This document shows, in pieces, positions 34,739 to 46,088 of a stretch of 64,000 nt of DNA. The notes beneath the pieces were generated by a model. The model saw only the letters and a program-made list of their open reading frames with translations. It did not search any database and was not told the DNA's origin. The stretch's first letter is position 1; each line of letters begins with the position of its first letter. This DNA comes from Talinum fruticosum (lineage: Eukaryota; Streptophyta; Magnoliopsida; Caryophyllales; Talinaceae). Made by a program: the position numbers and the translations under genes. The stretch is from contig JAITYX010000028.1 in assembly GCA_021018815.1 (NCBI GenBank), positions 5,845,001-5,909,000 on the forward strand. Reading direction: 5' to 3'.

Positions 34739-35933
34739 TGAAGACTCGGACTCTAAATTTATATCATTCCGAGTACTATCAAGGACTCGGTACAAACCTC
34801 ATCCCTCCTAAGTTTTGATTACAAGTCATTCTGAGTAATATAGAAACTATTGCATATGTTTTCATTCGATTATGACTGACCGAGAATACACATTCTTGTT
34901 CATCAACTCACACCGATGTTTCGAGTCACTCGACACTACTTAATTCTATCGTATGTTCAAACAATCTCTCTCCTTGAATCTAAGTTCTGACTTCATATTC
35001 TAAGGTAAAGTGAACTACAATGTTAATTCATCTTTCTAAGTCAGCATGTGTGTTCGAGAATTATTTGTCTAGATCAAGTACTTATACTCGATATTTTCCT
35101 TATAACTTGATCTTTCCTAAGACTCGACTTAGATGGAATTTGAGTATAATGAATATTAAACTTAGAAAATTCCACTCCTTTATGCCTAATTTTCAGACAC
35201 CACTAGTTGATTGGAGCATCCTTAGGAGTCAAGAGCCGTTGCACAACGTTCACATCTCAACGGATCTTTTACGAGTCACTCGTAAGAACCGTTAAAACGG
35301 TCACAATGGACTTCTATTCGGAAGATAGTCGAACGGCTAATCCGCTTGGTCATCTATAAATAGAAGCCACTTCACCGGAGTTGAAGGTTGCTGAACACGA
35401 TGCTTGAAATTATATCTCTTTGTATTATACTCACTCAATCTTCTATTTACAACTCACAACCTTTAATTCTTACTTGCTTGAGTTTTAAAGTCTTGTACTC
35501 GATTACATACTCTTTCTTAATTTCCGAGTAAAGTCTCTTGACCGAGCTGTAAGGGTTAACTCAGCTCGGTTGTCCCTAACTTTAAAGGTTACCTCAGTTA
35601 GGAAGTACTAGATCGAGATAAGGGAACTTCTAAGTCTAGGAAAACTCAGTAAAGAATTGTTTAAGGGACCAATTCGGTTGTGTCGGTCTATTGTATTATG
35701 TGGATTCAAAATAGTGGATTTGACTTAGTGCTTGGACTAGCACAGGCCGTGGTTTTCTCGCCCCGGAAGGTTTCCATGTACATTTGAGTTCACACTCTTC
35801 TAAGTTCAATTTAGACTCGGATTGTCTTAATTATTCTTTTCAAGCTTTAATATTCCAAGTTTGTTTAAATTTCCTCATCACCCTATTAACCCCTCCTCTA
35901 GGGTGACTAAAACTCTCCAAGAGTGAACCTTCA
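34739..35933 (+). repeat. 3' LTR of element C, internally deleted
   Basis: It starts TGAAGACTCGGACTC and ends GTGAACCTTCA, 1195 bp. About 280 bp present in the 5' LTR (~22905-23185) are missing at about 35188. TATAAATA is at 35355-35362. Confidence 0.93.
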
Positions 35934-35938
35934 CTTGT

Positions 35939-36575
35939 AGAACTTTTCTCTTGGCCTTTTCTCCCATTTCTTATACTTCATCATTCTTTTGAAGCCTCAA
36001 GCGATAAGTGCCATGGGATCTTCTTCCGAATATGAGGAACTCAGATTTTCTCCTTTGCTTTTTAGGCCTTCGAGCGCAATGTTCTTTTTAGTGCTCGAAC
36101 TCAAGCATCTTCTTCTTCCGGATGGATTTTATGGGTAAGTAGCTTCCCAATAAGTTCGTCCGGCTTTAGCTGTGAGAGGTTCCGAGCTTCCTCGATGGCT
36201 GTCACCTTGGGACCCTATCTTCTCTTGGGTAGACTTCTTAAGATATTTCTGCACATCTCTTTATGGGAAATCTTTCTACCTAGAGATTTGAGATTGTTTG
36301 TAATCTCGATAAAGCGTATAAACATCCGAGTGATGTTTTCTTCTCGCTCCATCTTGAACAGCTTATATTTGTGAAGATATTGACTTATCTTCGCTTATCT
36401 TACTTGGCTTGTTCCTTCATATGTGTTGATAAGAGTGTCCCACACATCTTTGGCCGTGGCGAGGTCGACACTCGTTGTATTCTTCCGAGTTGATGGTGTA
36501 CATTAGAATGTTCATTGGTTTAAAGTTCTTTTTGAACTTTTCTCGCCTCTTCAAGTGGTGTACTCGAACTTTGCT
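35939..36575 (-). pseudogene. element B gag, N-terminal part
   Basis: The minus strand reads gag from about the KAKFEYTT block (36575) through the DLATAKDVWDTLINTYEGTS-like part (~36470-36410), QYLHKYKLF (~36385), the ISHKEM-like part (~36260) and PMALIA (~36015). It reaches the lysine-rich segment at the element C insertion site (35934). The start codon and first ~45 codons are lost in a deletion that fuses gag directly to the LTR. Confidence 0.82.
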
Positions 36576-37600
36576 TTAGGGTGATGAGGAAATTTAAACA
36601 AACTTGGAAGATTAAAGCTTGAAAAGAATAATAAAGACAATCCGAGTCTAGATTGAACTCGGAAGAGTGTGAAAACCACTGGCTAGTGCTAGTCTAAGCA
36701 CCAAGTCAAATCCACTATTTTAAATCCACAAAATACTGCAGATCGGCACAACCAGAATTGGTCCCTTAAACAATTTCTTACAGAGTTTTCCTAGACTCGA
36801 AGTTCCCTTATCCGATTTAGTACTTCCTAATTGAGGTAACCTTCATCGCTAGGGACAACCGAGCTTAGTAAACCCTTACAACTTATTACTCGAAATTAAG
36901 AAAGAGTATGTAACTAAGTACAAGACTTTACAACTCAAAAACTAAGAATTACAGAGTTGTGAGTTGTAAATAGAAGATTGAGTGAGTATTATACAAAGAG
37001 ATATAATTTCAGCAATTTGTTCAAGCAATGTGGTCACCAATCTTCAAGTCTTGTTAAGTGGCTTCTATTTATTGATGACCAAGCGGATTAGTCGTTGTGA
37101 CTATCTTCCGAATAGAAGTCCTTTGTGACCGTTGTAACGGTTCTTCTAAGCGACTCGTAAAAGATCCGTTGAGATTTAAACGTTGTGCAGCGGCTCTTGA
37201 CTCTTAAGGATGCTCCAATCAATTGGTGGTGTCTAAAAAGTATGGAAACAAAAACCCCGACATAGCGTTTGGGCCTTACTCGAAGTAGAAAAGCTTTGTC
37301 TCGCTAGTGATTGACTGACTTGAAGCCGGTTACTTTTGTATTTCAAAAATGAGATAACCTCGTTTAGATAACCTATAAAAGTAAACAATTTTGGTTCTCA
37401 AAGTATAAAATATTTTCGTCCATGATTAGGCACGAGATATTGATTTAATTAAGATAATTAAGTGCATAATTATCTCGAGGCCTAGAAGAATGAAATTTTA
37501 TGAGTCTAATATTCATTATACTCAAATTCCATTAGAGTAAGTCTTAAGAAAGGTCAAGTTATAAGAGTGAGAAAATATCGAGTATAAGTACTTGATCTAG
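36576..37600 (-). repeat. partial 5' LTR of element B
   Basis: The minus strand matches element C LTR from about LTR position 340 to about 50 bp before its end. The end, PBS and gag start are deleted at a CCTA microhomology (~36575-36580). The outer 340 bp are lost at the junction with element D. The TATA box is mutated (AATAAATA near 37067). Confidence 0.85.
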
Positions 37601-38298
37601 ACTGGACTCGGATGAGAAAGGTAAAGTCGTAGATCGAAACTCTACAGAGGTATGATTGGATCTCTACTTTATCTCACATCTAGTAGATTAGATATCATGT
37701 TTAGTGTTTGCCTTTGTGCAAGATTTCAAGCTAATCCTAAGGAATCACATCTCATTGCAGATCAAGAGAATTTTTAGATATCTTGTAGGGAATCGGACAC
37801 TTGGTCTTTGGTATTCGAAAGACTCGGATCTAATCGTCATTGGATACTCGGATGCCGACTATGTTGGATACAAAGTTGATAGAAACATCGGGAGCATGCC
37901 AATTTCCGGGTCAATCACTCATCTCCTGGCATTCAAAGAAGTAAAACTCGGTTGCCTTATCAACCGCTGAGACCGAGTACATAGCAGCTGGAGCTTCGCT
38001 GTGCTCGGATTCTCCGGATCAAGCAACACTTGAAGGATCTTGGACCGACATTCTCATCAATCCCAATCAAGTGTGACAATCAAAGTGCAATCAGTATCAC
38101 CAATAATCCAGTTCAAGCACTAAAAAATAAAACATGTTGAGGTCATGTATCATTTTCCGAGAGACCATTATGAGAAAGTCGATATTGAACTTGAGTTTAT
38201 TCCTACTCGAATTCCAATTAGTTGATATTTTCACTAAAATTCCGAGTGAAGATGAGTTTTTCTTTATTAGGAATGAACTTGGCATGTTAATTGTATGA
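37601..38298 (+). pseudogene. element D pol end (RT C-terminus and RNase H)
   Basis: The fragment starts in LDSDEKGKAVDRKLYRG-like sequence. It contains FSVCLCARFQANPKESH (~37700), RYLVGNRTLGLWYSKDSD (~37775) and YSDADYVGYKVD (~37840). The STAETEYIAAGA-like part (~37960), CDNQSAISIT (~38080) and an ADIFTK-like part with changes (~38220) follow, and GMLIV ends in a stop at 38296-38298. Several frame changes occur. Confidence 0.87.
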
Positions 38299-38399
38299 TT
38301 ATCTCGATTTACTACTCGAATTATTATGAGATTAATTGTTATTTGCATTGTGTGGATAGCTGAATCGTAAAGGCACTCGTTCAATAAAAGCATGTGTTC

Positions 38400-38407
38400 T
38401 ATAAATA
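38400..38407 (+). promoter_or_regulatory. candidate internal TATA box, element D
   Basis: TATAAATA lies 183 bp before the aORF ATG, as in elements A, B, C and G. The upstream spacer is only about 100 bp and lacks the AACGG cluster. Confidence 0.45.
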
Positions 38408-38582
38408 ACACCGCTTCATTTTCTTTCGTTCACTTTGCTATTTATTGCTCTCACTCTGCTGTCTTTGCTATCGTACTCAAACACTCTTGCACTTAACTCT
38501 CTCTCTCTCTCCATTTCTCGATCATATGCACTACTCTCTATATTCTTCACCTTCCGACTCGAATCTCTTTCACTCTTTCACT

Positions 38583-39970
38583 ATGCCTAAAAGAGGTTCT
38601 CGCTATGGAAGGAGGTTCATCCACAAAGAAGGCCGAAGTAAAACCACTCGTGCCGAGAATCCTTAAGGCAAGGGAAAAGCCCCTATCACGAGATGACCCA
38701 AAACTTTTGGTGGCTCAAGACTTTTCATAGATGATAAGTTCTTTCCCATAACTTGTTTTTCTTGGATAAAATCGACCATCAAAACTGGTGCTTTCAATTA
38801 ATTATATTTTTGTGAGTATATCTACCTAGAACTCGTTATTGAGTTCTATTCTCACATGATAGCAAGAGATAACGTGCTCTCTTCTATCGTCCGAGGCAAG
38901 GTGATTCGTATCAATCTTGCTCTACTTCACAAGCTCTTTGATGTGAAGCTTCTTTTTCTTAATTCTAATCCTATCTCCTTCAATGAAATCAGAGATGACT
39001 TCTTTGATAAATACTCCAAAGAAATCCATCAATCCGGAAAGAACTTTTCTCGTGACTCGGATGACATCTAAAGCAAGACTTCTTTACTTCATTCTGATGA
39101 GAACCTTCTTTCTACTATCCATCAAAAGAAAACCCCAATAGCAAAGTACTGAAAGTACTTTATGATATCCTTGAAGGGTTTGAGGTTGGTCTCTTCCCTT
39201 TCACTTTGGAACATATTGCTTCTGTTCCTTCGACCCGAAGAAGCTTCCATACCCCTTTAGATCTCTTCTTTCTGCTGTCTTTGCTCGGCTTGAAGTACCT
39301 CTCCCTTTTGACCCCAACAAATTCTTGGAGCCTGCCGTTTGTTTCGACAAAGGCGAACTCATTGGGCTAGGATACCAGGAAATAGCAGCTGGTGTCTAGG
39401 CTCACACTTCTAAAATCAGTCCTTCTCCTCCACCTCGGACTCGTAAAGGTTCTAAGGTCCCTCTTCTCACTGCTGGAACTTCATCTTCTCTGCCTGCCTC
39501 TTCTATTGAACTTCTTCGTAAGGTGGCTACTCAATTTGCTATCTTAGCAAAAGAGTTGTAATCAGCTGTGGCAGCCTTCCAGGCTTTCATGCCTATACTC
39601 GACTCAATTCCAAGCCAAGGATCGGACTCAGATTGATCGTAGTCAAGCCCTAGTTGCTGAGCTCAGGAGGTGATCAAACGCCAAAATTATCGGATCCGCC
39701 ACCTCCAAGAAAGAAGATCCAAGGCTACCGAGGACTTAGAATCCTCTCGAAGAAGTCCAACCTTCGGAGTCCTCGAGTCCTTCTAAGTTTAAGTTTGAAG
39801 AAGGAGAAGAAGAAGAAGAAGAAGAAGTAGAAAGAGAAGGAGAACAAGAGATCGAAGCGAGTCCCAGATGAGGGACAACGGGATAAAGAACCCGAGGTGA
39901 TCTCCTCGGATTACACTCAGCCTACCTTAGAGGAGGTTGGCAATGTAGGCCGGTTTAAGGCCTCTACATG
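38583..39970 (+). pseudogene. element D additional ORF (aORF), diverged
   Basis: It starts MPKRGSRYGRRF. The conserved blocks are recognisable: DDKFFPITCFSWIKS (~38730), EYIYLELVIEFYSHM (~38815), RINLALLHKLFDVKLLFLNSNP (~38910), DDFFDKYSKEI (~38995), an EGFEVGLFPF-like part (~39175) and GYQEIAAGV (~39370). It lacks the Gln/Lys coiled-coil sequence seen in C. Instead it has an Ala/Leu-rich heptad-like part (~39520-39640) and a long acidic GAA run (~39795-39845). It is more diverged from A, B, C and G than they are from each other, which suggests a different subfamily. Confidence 0.7.
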
Positions 39971-40627
39971 AGAAACACAACTATATCAACGATGAGCCGA
40001 GGACTCGAAGAAGAACAAGAACCAGGGAAATACCTCTGTCTCGAAGGAGGACAACTCAAATTCCCGATCTACCACTGCTATTGCCTCCTCGCCAAGCTGC
40101 CTCCACTCAAGGCTACATGCATCGACGTGGACCTCGCTCTTCTACTTCTCGTTAAACTACTCCTCCCTCCTAATTTCACAATTTCTTTTTCTTTTTGTCC
40201 AACATCTATGTACTTTCCTCGCTTTTCCTCCCTAATTTTTTTCTTTTTGATGAAACGCATAGGAGGAGAAAAATAGAGATGTTTGGCTCAAGGGGAATCT
40301 CTCGTATTTTCTTTTTTGTGTACGAAAATTTTTCTAAGTTTTAATGAAGCTTATTTTATTTCCGAGTACATTAAGTTATATTTCGTATTTCTTATTCTTA
40401 CTATGATGTAACTCGATACATCTTATCATCGCTCGATTTGTTTTTTTTTTTACTCGTGATAAGAGCACTTCATTATCGCTCCGATAAATTGCTAAGCATG
40501 TTCCGAGTTGTGTATGATCAAATTACTCTAACATTTCTATCCTCGATCAAATGCAATGAAAACTCATCTCTTTGCACTTTTAGCTTCTATCTTATTTATG
40601 GAATGTCTTTCATCAAAAAGGGGAGAT
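39971..40627 (+). other. element D 3' untranslated DNA and polypurine tract
   Basis: The sequence is AT-rich, with pyrimidine runs and no credible gene. It ends with TTTCATCAAAAAGGGGAGAT (40608-40627), the PPT. Confidence 0.8.
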
Positions 40628-40767
40628 TAAAGACTCGGGTATAACTCTCTATCTCCGTATGATTTTTATTTCAAGTCATTCTAATAATTTAAGAAGCTCA
40701 TCTCTCGAGTTTTCAATTTTGTCCGTTCCACTCGTAAACCATCTATTGAGTTTAACACATTTAATTG
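40628..40767 (+). repeat. element D 3' LTR, first segment
   Basis: It begins TAAAGACTCGGG (expected TGAAGACTCGG) after the PPT. It is cut at 40767 by solo LTR F and continues at 42260. Confidence 0.75.
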
Positions 40768-42254
40768 TAAAGACTCAAACTCGAATCTAGATCATTCCGA
40801 GTACTACATAAAGACTCGTGTACAAACCTCATCCCTACTAAGTTTTGATTACAATTCATTCTGAGTGTTATAGAAACTTCGTATAAGTTTTGATTCATTT
40901 TTTACTGACTCAAGAAACACATTCTTATTTATCATCTCACATTGATGTTTTTGAGTTACTCGGATATCCCTCGGATCTATCGCATGTTCAAATAATCTCT
41001 CTAATACTTTTTATCTAAGTTCTTACTACACATCTCAAAAGCAAATAGAATTACAGCGTTAATTCATCTTTCTAAGTCAGTTTGTATATTTGAGAATTAT
41101 TTGTCCAGATTAAGTCCTTATACTCGATTTTTTCACTCTTATAACTTAATCTCTATTAGGACTGACTCGATGGAATTTGAGTATAATGAATATTAGACTT
41201 AGAAATTTCCACTCCTCTAAGCCTAAGATAATTATGCACTTAATTGTCTTAATTTAATTATTATCTCGTGCCTAATCTTGGACGAAAGTATTTTATACTT
41301 TGAGAACCAAAGTGGTTTACTTTTGTAGGTTATATAAATGAGGTTATCTCATTTTTGAATTACAAAAGTAACTATCTTCAAGTTGTCAATCACTAGTAGA
41401 TAAGGCTTATCTACTTCTTAACAAGGCTCGGATGGTGTGTCGGGATTGTTTGTTTCCAAAATTGGAAAACTTCAATGCTAAGCTCAACAGATGGTTTCCA
41501 CCTTACTTTTCGGACATCACCAGTTGATTGGAGCACCTTTAGGAGCCAAGGGCTGTTGCATAATGTTCACATCTCAACGGATCTTTTCGAGCGACTCGAA
41601 GAACCGTTACAACGAGTTAGGATGAACTTCTATTCGAAATAAGTCACAACAGCTAATCTGCTTGGCCATCTATAAATAGAAGCCACTTCATAAGACTTGA
41701 AGATTGCTGGAACTATTGTTGAAACACATTAATTAAACAAAAGTCATTGTCTTCATATTTAATCTTCTATTTACAACTCCCACTTTGTAATTCATATTTT
41801 CTAAGTTGTAAAGTCTTGTAATCAGGCACATACTCTTCTTACTTTCCGAGTAAGGTCCCTTGACCGAGCTATAAGGGTTAACTTAGCTCTGTTGTCCCTA
41901 TCTATAATGGTTACCTCGGTTAGGAAGTACTAGATCGGATAAGGGAACTTCCGAGTCTAGGAAAACTCCGTAAGGAATTGTCTAAGGGAGCAATTCCGGT
42001 TGAGTTAGTTCGTTGTATTTTGTGGATTCAAAATAGTGGATTTGACCTGGTGCTTGGACTAGCACTCGTCCGTGATTTTCTCGCCTCGGGAGGGTTTCCA
42101 CGTATCTTTGAGTTGCACTTTTCCGAGTTCAATCTAGACTCGGATTATCTTATTCATTCCTTTCAAGCTTAAAGTTTCTAAGTTTGTTAAAATTTCCTCA
42201 TCACCCTGTTCACCCCCTCTAGGGTGACTAAGACTCTCCAAGAGCAAACCTTCA
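40768..42254 (+). repeat. solo SIRE-like LTR F inside the element D LTR
   Basis: It is 1487 bp, from TAAAGACTCAAAC (TG changed to TA) to AGCAAACCTTCA. Its length matches the element C 5' LTR (1486 bp), and TATAAATA is at 41672-41679. The flanks AATTG (40763-40767) and AACCG (42255-42259) differ by two C-to-T changes, as expected for a decayed duplication. No PBS or internal part follows; the sequence resumes in the middle of another LTR. Confidence 0.78.
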
Positions 42255-42259
42255 AACCG

Positions 42260-43549
42260 GGTTTCGACCCACTCGGACACAACTCGGAACAATGGCATGT
42301 GTAAATAATTTCACAAACACTTCATATTCTAAGTACTAGCTTAGTGTTCAAACTAAAAATGAATTACAACGTTAATTCTCTTTTCTATGTCAGTTTATTG
42401 AATGAAATTATTTACTTGATTAAGTTTATGAATTATGATTGTTTATTCTTATTAACTTGATCATATAAAGGATTGACTCAAGATACAATTTACACCTAAT
42501 GAATATTAGACTCGGAAAATTCCATTTATTTAGGCTGAGATAATTAAGTGCTTAATTACTTTGAATTAATTATTATCTTTGCTTAATCTTGGACCAAAGT
42601 ATTTTTATACTTTTCGCACCACTTTTATTTGCTTTTGTAGGTTGATTTAAGTATTTTAATATGATTTTGAAAATCAAAAGCAACCGGTTTCCATCCGTTA
42701 AACACTAGCGAGATAGAAAAGCTACATTTCGAACATGGCTCATACACTGCGTCGGGGTTGTTTGTTTACAAATCTGTAAACTTCAACTTTGAGTCCAACG
42801 GTTGTTTCCACCCCGATTTTAGTCACAACCAGTGGGATGGACCACTTTTCGAGCCAAGGACCACTACACACCGTTCATATTACAACGGATCTTTTCCGAG
42901 TGACTCGGACTAGCCGTTACAATGACTATTGAAGCTCACCGGTTCGGAACAAGCCTCAATGGCTAAACCGCACTAATCTGTATAAATAGAAGCCTCTCTA
43001 CAAGACTTCAAGATTGCTTCTAAACATTGAAAAACACTTACTTAGTGTATACTTACTCAATCTTCGATTACAACTCCAATTCTTAAGTTTCTACTTTCCG
43101 AGTTGTAAAGAGAAAGTCTTGTAATCACATCTACACTTTCTATTCTGTTTTAGTCCCTTGACCGAGATGTAAGGGTTAACTCAGCTCGCTTGTCCCTAGC
43201 TGTAAATGTTACCTCAATTAGGAAGTACGAGATCGGATAAGGGAATTTTTGAGTCCGGGAAACCTTGTAATTGAATTGTATAAAGGAGTAATTCTATAAA
43301 GAGTCAGCCCTTGTATTTTGTGCATTCAAAATGGTGGATTTAACTTGGTGCTTGGATTAGCACTATCCATGGTTTTCTACCCTAGGAGAGTTTTGTATTT
43401 ATGTGTTTTAATTGTTTTTGAGTTCAATCTAGACTAAGAATTATTTTTAAGTGCTTGCTATGCCGAATTCATTGTTAATTCACAAAAATCTTCCATCATC
43501 CTATTCACCCCCTCTAGGGTGACTTAACCTCTCCAAGACCTAACCTTCA
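42260..43549 (+). repeat. element D 3' LTR, second segment
   Basis: It resumes in LTR sequence and runs through TATAAATA (42981-42988) and CACCCCCTCTAGGGTGAC to CCTAACCTTCA. With the first segment the LTR would be about 1.43 kb. Confidence 0.8.
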
Positions 43550-44526
43550 TACCGCATGTAGCATAGGGCGAACATGTAGTGCCCGAGCTTCTTGGTAGCC
43601 CGGACTAATTGTAATGGTGTCTTTTCTAGTGGCGTGTATCTAGTCTTATAATATAAGAATTTATTACTTAGACAATATACCGCGTACTATACTTTTCCAT
43701 CGCGTTGAGCTAACACGGCTCCCATGAGGGTCTCTATCGTGGTGAGGTATAAAAGTAAAGGCTTCCATGGTTAGGGTGGAACTGGCACTAAAGAGTTGGG
43801 TAGATATTCCTTAACCTTCTTGAATGCTTTTTGGCACTCGTCATCCCAAATAGGCTCGAACCCTTTCTTCGGTTTCTTGAAAATGGGTTCCAAGACCATA
43901 GTCGGCTTTGATATGAAATGACTAATGTATCTGTAAACGTCCGAGGAAACCCCGTATCTCTTCTTCTGTTTTCGGTGGCGGAATTTCTTGAATAGCTTTG
44001 ATCTTTGATGGATCAACTTCGATTCCTCTAAGACTAACATAACCTAGCAGTTTGCCTAAGGTTGCCCTAAAAGCACACTTTTGAGGACTAAGGCATATGT
44101 TGTATTTTCTAAGTCTTTCAAAGAATTTTCTAGGGTCTGGGTAGGTGTCCTGCCCAATGCTTGGACTTAATTATCATGTCATCCACATAAACTTTGGCTT
44201 CTTTGTGGATCATGACATGCAATAATATTGTTGGTGTCTTCGATATGTTGCGCTAGCATTTTGAGCTCAAATAGCATCACCATATAACAAGTATGTCCCC
44301 CATTGATGATGAAGGTCATCTTCTACATGTCTTCTTCGGCTATTTCGCTGATTATACCAAGCATAGCCATCCATAAACAAAAGCAAGGCATGTCCCGCTC
44401 TGCTATCTATAAGGATGATGATATAAGGCAGCGGGAAATTATCTTTAGGGCTTGCTTTATTAAGATCCTTGAAGTTGACGCACATATGAACGCTGTCGTC
44501 TTTCTTCAACACCATTTGCTACCCAC
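43550..44526 (-). pseudogene. element H RT and RNase H start
   Basis: The minus strand reads VLKKDDSVHMCVNFKDLNKA (~44510-44450), SPKDNFPLPYI, AGHALLLFMDGYAWYNQ (~44400), a WGTYLLYGDAI end (~44270) and a KRYGVSSDVYRYISHFISK part (~43950-43890). After these come IWDDECQKAFKKVKEYL (~43840) and the RNase H start (LMGAVLAQ near 43720, TPLQLVRATKKLG-like near 43600). The catalytic YxDD region around 44170 is garbled by frame changes. RNase H stops at the element D boundary, and integrase is absent. Confidence 0.82.
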
Positions 44527-46088
44527 TAAAGGTTTGCTCGGGGACAGTTTGAGTCACCCTAGAGGGGGTGAATAGGGTGATGGAAGTTTTTCGTGGAAAC
44601 TTTAGCTCTTTTGTCCAAGATGAGACAGAGACAGGTTCCGAGTCAATCGACAGGTCGAAAAGTTTGGACTCGAAATGCTATCACGAATAAATAAGTAAGC
44701 AGGAGCTATAACACGGTCTAAGTCTAGAATGAACTCGAAACATAACACTTAGAGATTACGTGGAAACCCTTCAGGGCAGAAAACCACGGACCGTGCTAAT
44801 CCAAGCACGAAGTCAAATCCACTATTTTGAGTCCACAAAATACCGTGAACTGACCGAACCCAAGTTGCTCCCTTAGACAACTCTTTACAAGTTTTCCTAG
44901 ACTCGTAAATTCCCTTATCCGATCTAGTACTTCCTACCCGAGATAACCCTTACAGCTAAGGACAACTAAGCTGAGTTAACCCTTACAGACTTAGTCAAGG
45001 GACCTTACAGAGAAAGTAAGAAAGTGTTTGTAACTAAGTACAAGACCTTACAACTCGAAAGTAAAGAATTACAGAGTAGGAGTTGTAAGTAGAAGATTGA
45101 GAATAAATACAATGACTTTGCTCAAGTATGTGTATTAACAATAATTTCGGTAATCTTCAAGTCTTGTGAGGTGGCTTCTATTTATAGATGACCACGTAGA
45201 GTAGCCGTTATCTTCATCTCGCTGACCGAGAGTCCTTTGTGACCGTTGACGAAGCTTTCGAGTCACTCGTAAAGTATCCATTGTAATGAGAACGTTGGAC
45301 AATGGTTTAAACTTTCTTGGAAGTCCCAAAACCACTCGGCGGTGTCTTGAAAGATAAGGTGGAAACCACCGTTAAGCTTAGCGTCCAGCTTTTCCGAATT
45401 GGAAACACACAGCCTCGACACAATCTTCCGGGACTAGAGCAGAGAAGGTGAAAAGCCATGTCTCGCTGGTGATTTGACGTTTTGAAGCCAGGCTACTTTT
45501 GTATTTCGAAAAACGTATCCTCGTTTGAATAACCTACAAAAGTAAATCAATTTTGGTTCTCAAAGTATAAAATACTTTGGTCCAAGATTAGACATAGATA
45601 ATAAAATAATTACGATAATTAAGCAACCGATTATCCGAGTCGAAACGAAATGGAATTTTCGACTCTAATATCCATGTAACTCAAAATTCCATCAAAGCTA
45701 GTCCGAGCAAAGAATCAAGTTAAGTAAAGAACATCGAGTGATATACCTTGATATAGACTAAGCATGAAACAAACTGGAAGTACCGACTTCAACAAGATAG
45801 ACCTTATAGAAAGGAGTCGGATCCGAGCGGAATACCAGTCTATTCAACATGCGATAAATCGAGTGATGAGGGACTCGGAACAAAGTATCAAGTTTCCGAG
45901 TCACTCAAGGATAAGCACGAAATACATGAAGTGAAAGCTATATCACTTAGAGAAGATACCATATTACTCGGAAAAGTTTCTAAGATACAGAGAATGCCTT
46001 GAAATCAAAACTCTATAAGTACGAGATTGTTATACCCGATTCCTTTTATACAACTCGGAAAAGTATTGAGCGAGTGTCCGAGTCTTCA
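44527..46088 (-). repeat. 3' LTR of element G
   Basis: On the minus strand it runs from TGAAGACTCGGAC to GAGCAAACCTTTA. The terminal CA has become TA, and the box TATAAATA is at 45179-45186. It is very similar to the right LTR, and the differences concentrate at CTCG/CGAG sites. Confidence 0.93.

Larger units (their letters stand above)
22449..35933 (+). mobile_element. SIRE/Maximus-like Ty1/copia element C (complete, decayed, with nested solo LTR)
   Basis: LTRs lie at 22449-23934 and 34739-35933, flanked by a perfect 5-bp duplication, CTTGT (22444-22448 and 35934-35938). It carries PBS, gag, pol, spacer, aORF and PPT. Gag is interrupted by a 3166-bp solo LTR with its own duplication AAGAG. 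Without that insert the element is about 10.3 kb, like A and G. It sits in the gag of element B. Confidence 0.95.
5996..37600 (-). mobile_element. SIRE/Maximus-like Ty1/copia element B (split, minus strand)
   Basis: The element is discontinuous. Its pieces are the 3' LTR start (5996-6036), 3' untranslated DNA (6037-6421 and 16996-17190), aORF (17190-18396), spacer, pol (18975-22150), gag (22150-22448 and 35939-36575) and a partial 5' LTR (36576-37600). Element A (6422-16995) and element C (22449-35933) were inserted into it. Element C has a perfect CTTGT duplication in B's gag. B lacks its PBS, gag start and gag C-terminus through deletions. Its 5' LTR also lacks its outer ~340 bp at a head-to-head junction with element D. 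It is the oldest SIRE-like copy of the left half, by nesting order. Confidence 0.85.
37601..43549 (+). mobile_element. SIRE-like Ty1/copia element D, 5'-truncated
   Basis: The element keeps the end of RT, RNase H, a short spacer, aORF, PPT and 3' LTR. The LTR is interrupted by solo LTR F. The left end abuts the inverted LTR of element B with only AC shared at the joint. The right end ends CCTAACCTTCA, against element H. The missing 5' part makes a target duplication untestable. Confidence 0.85.

Noticed and set aside
39968..40276. 102-codon ORF after element D aORF
   Set aside because: It lies in 3' untranslated DNA before the PPT, is low-complexity, and has no counterpart in the other copies.
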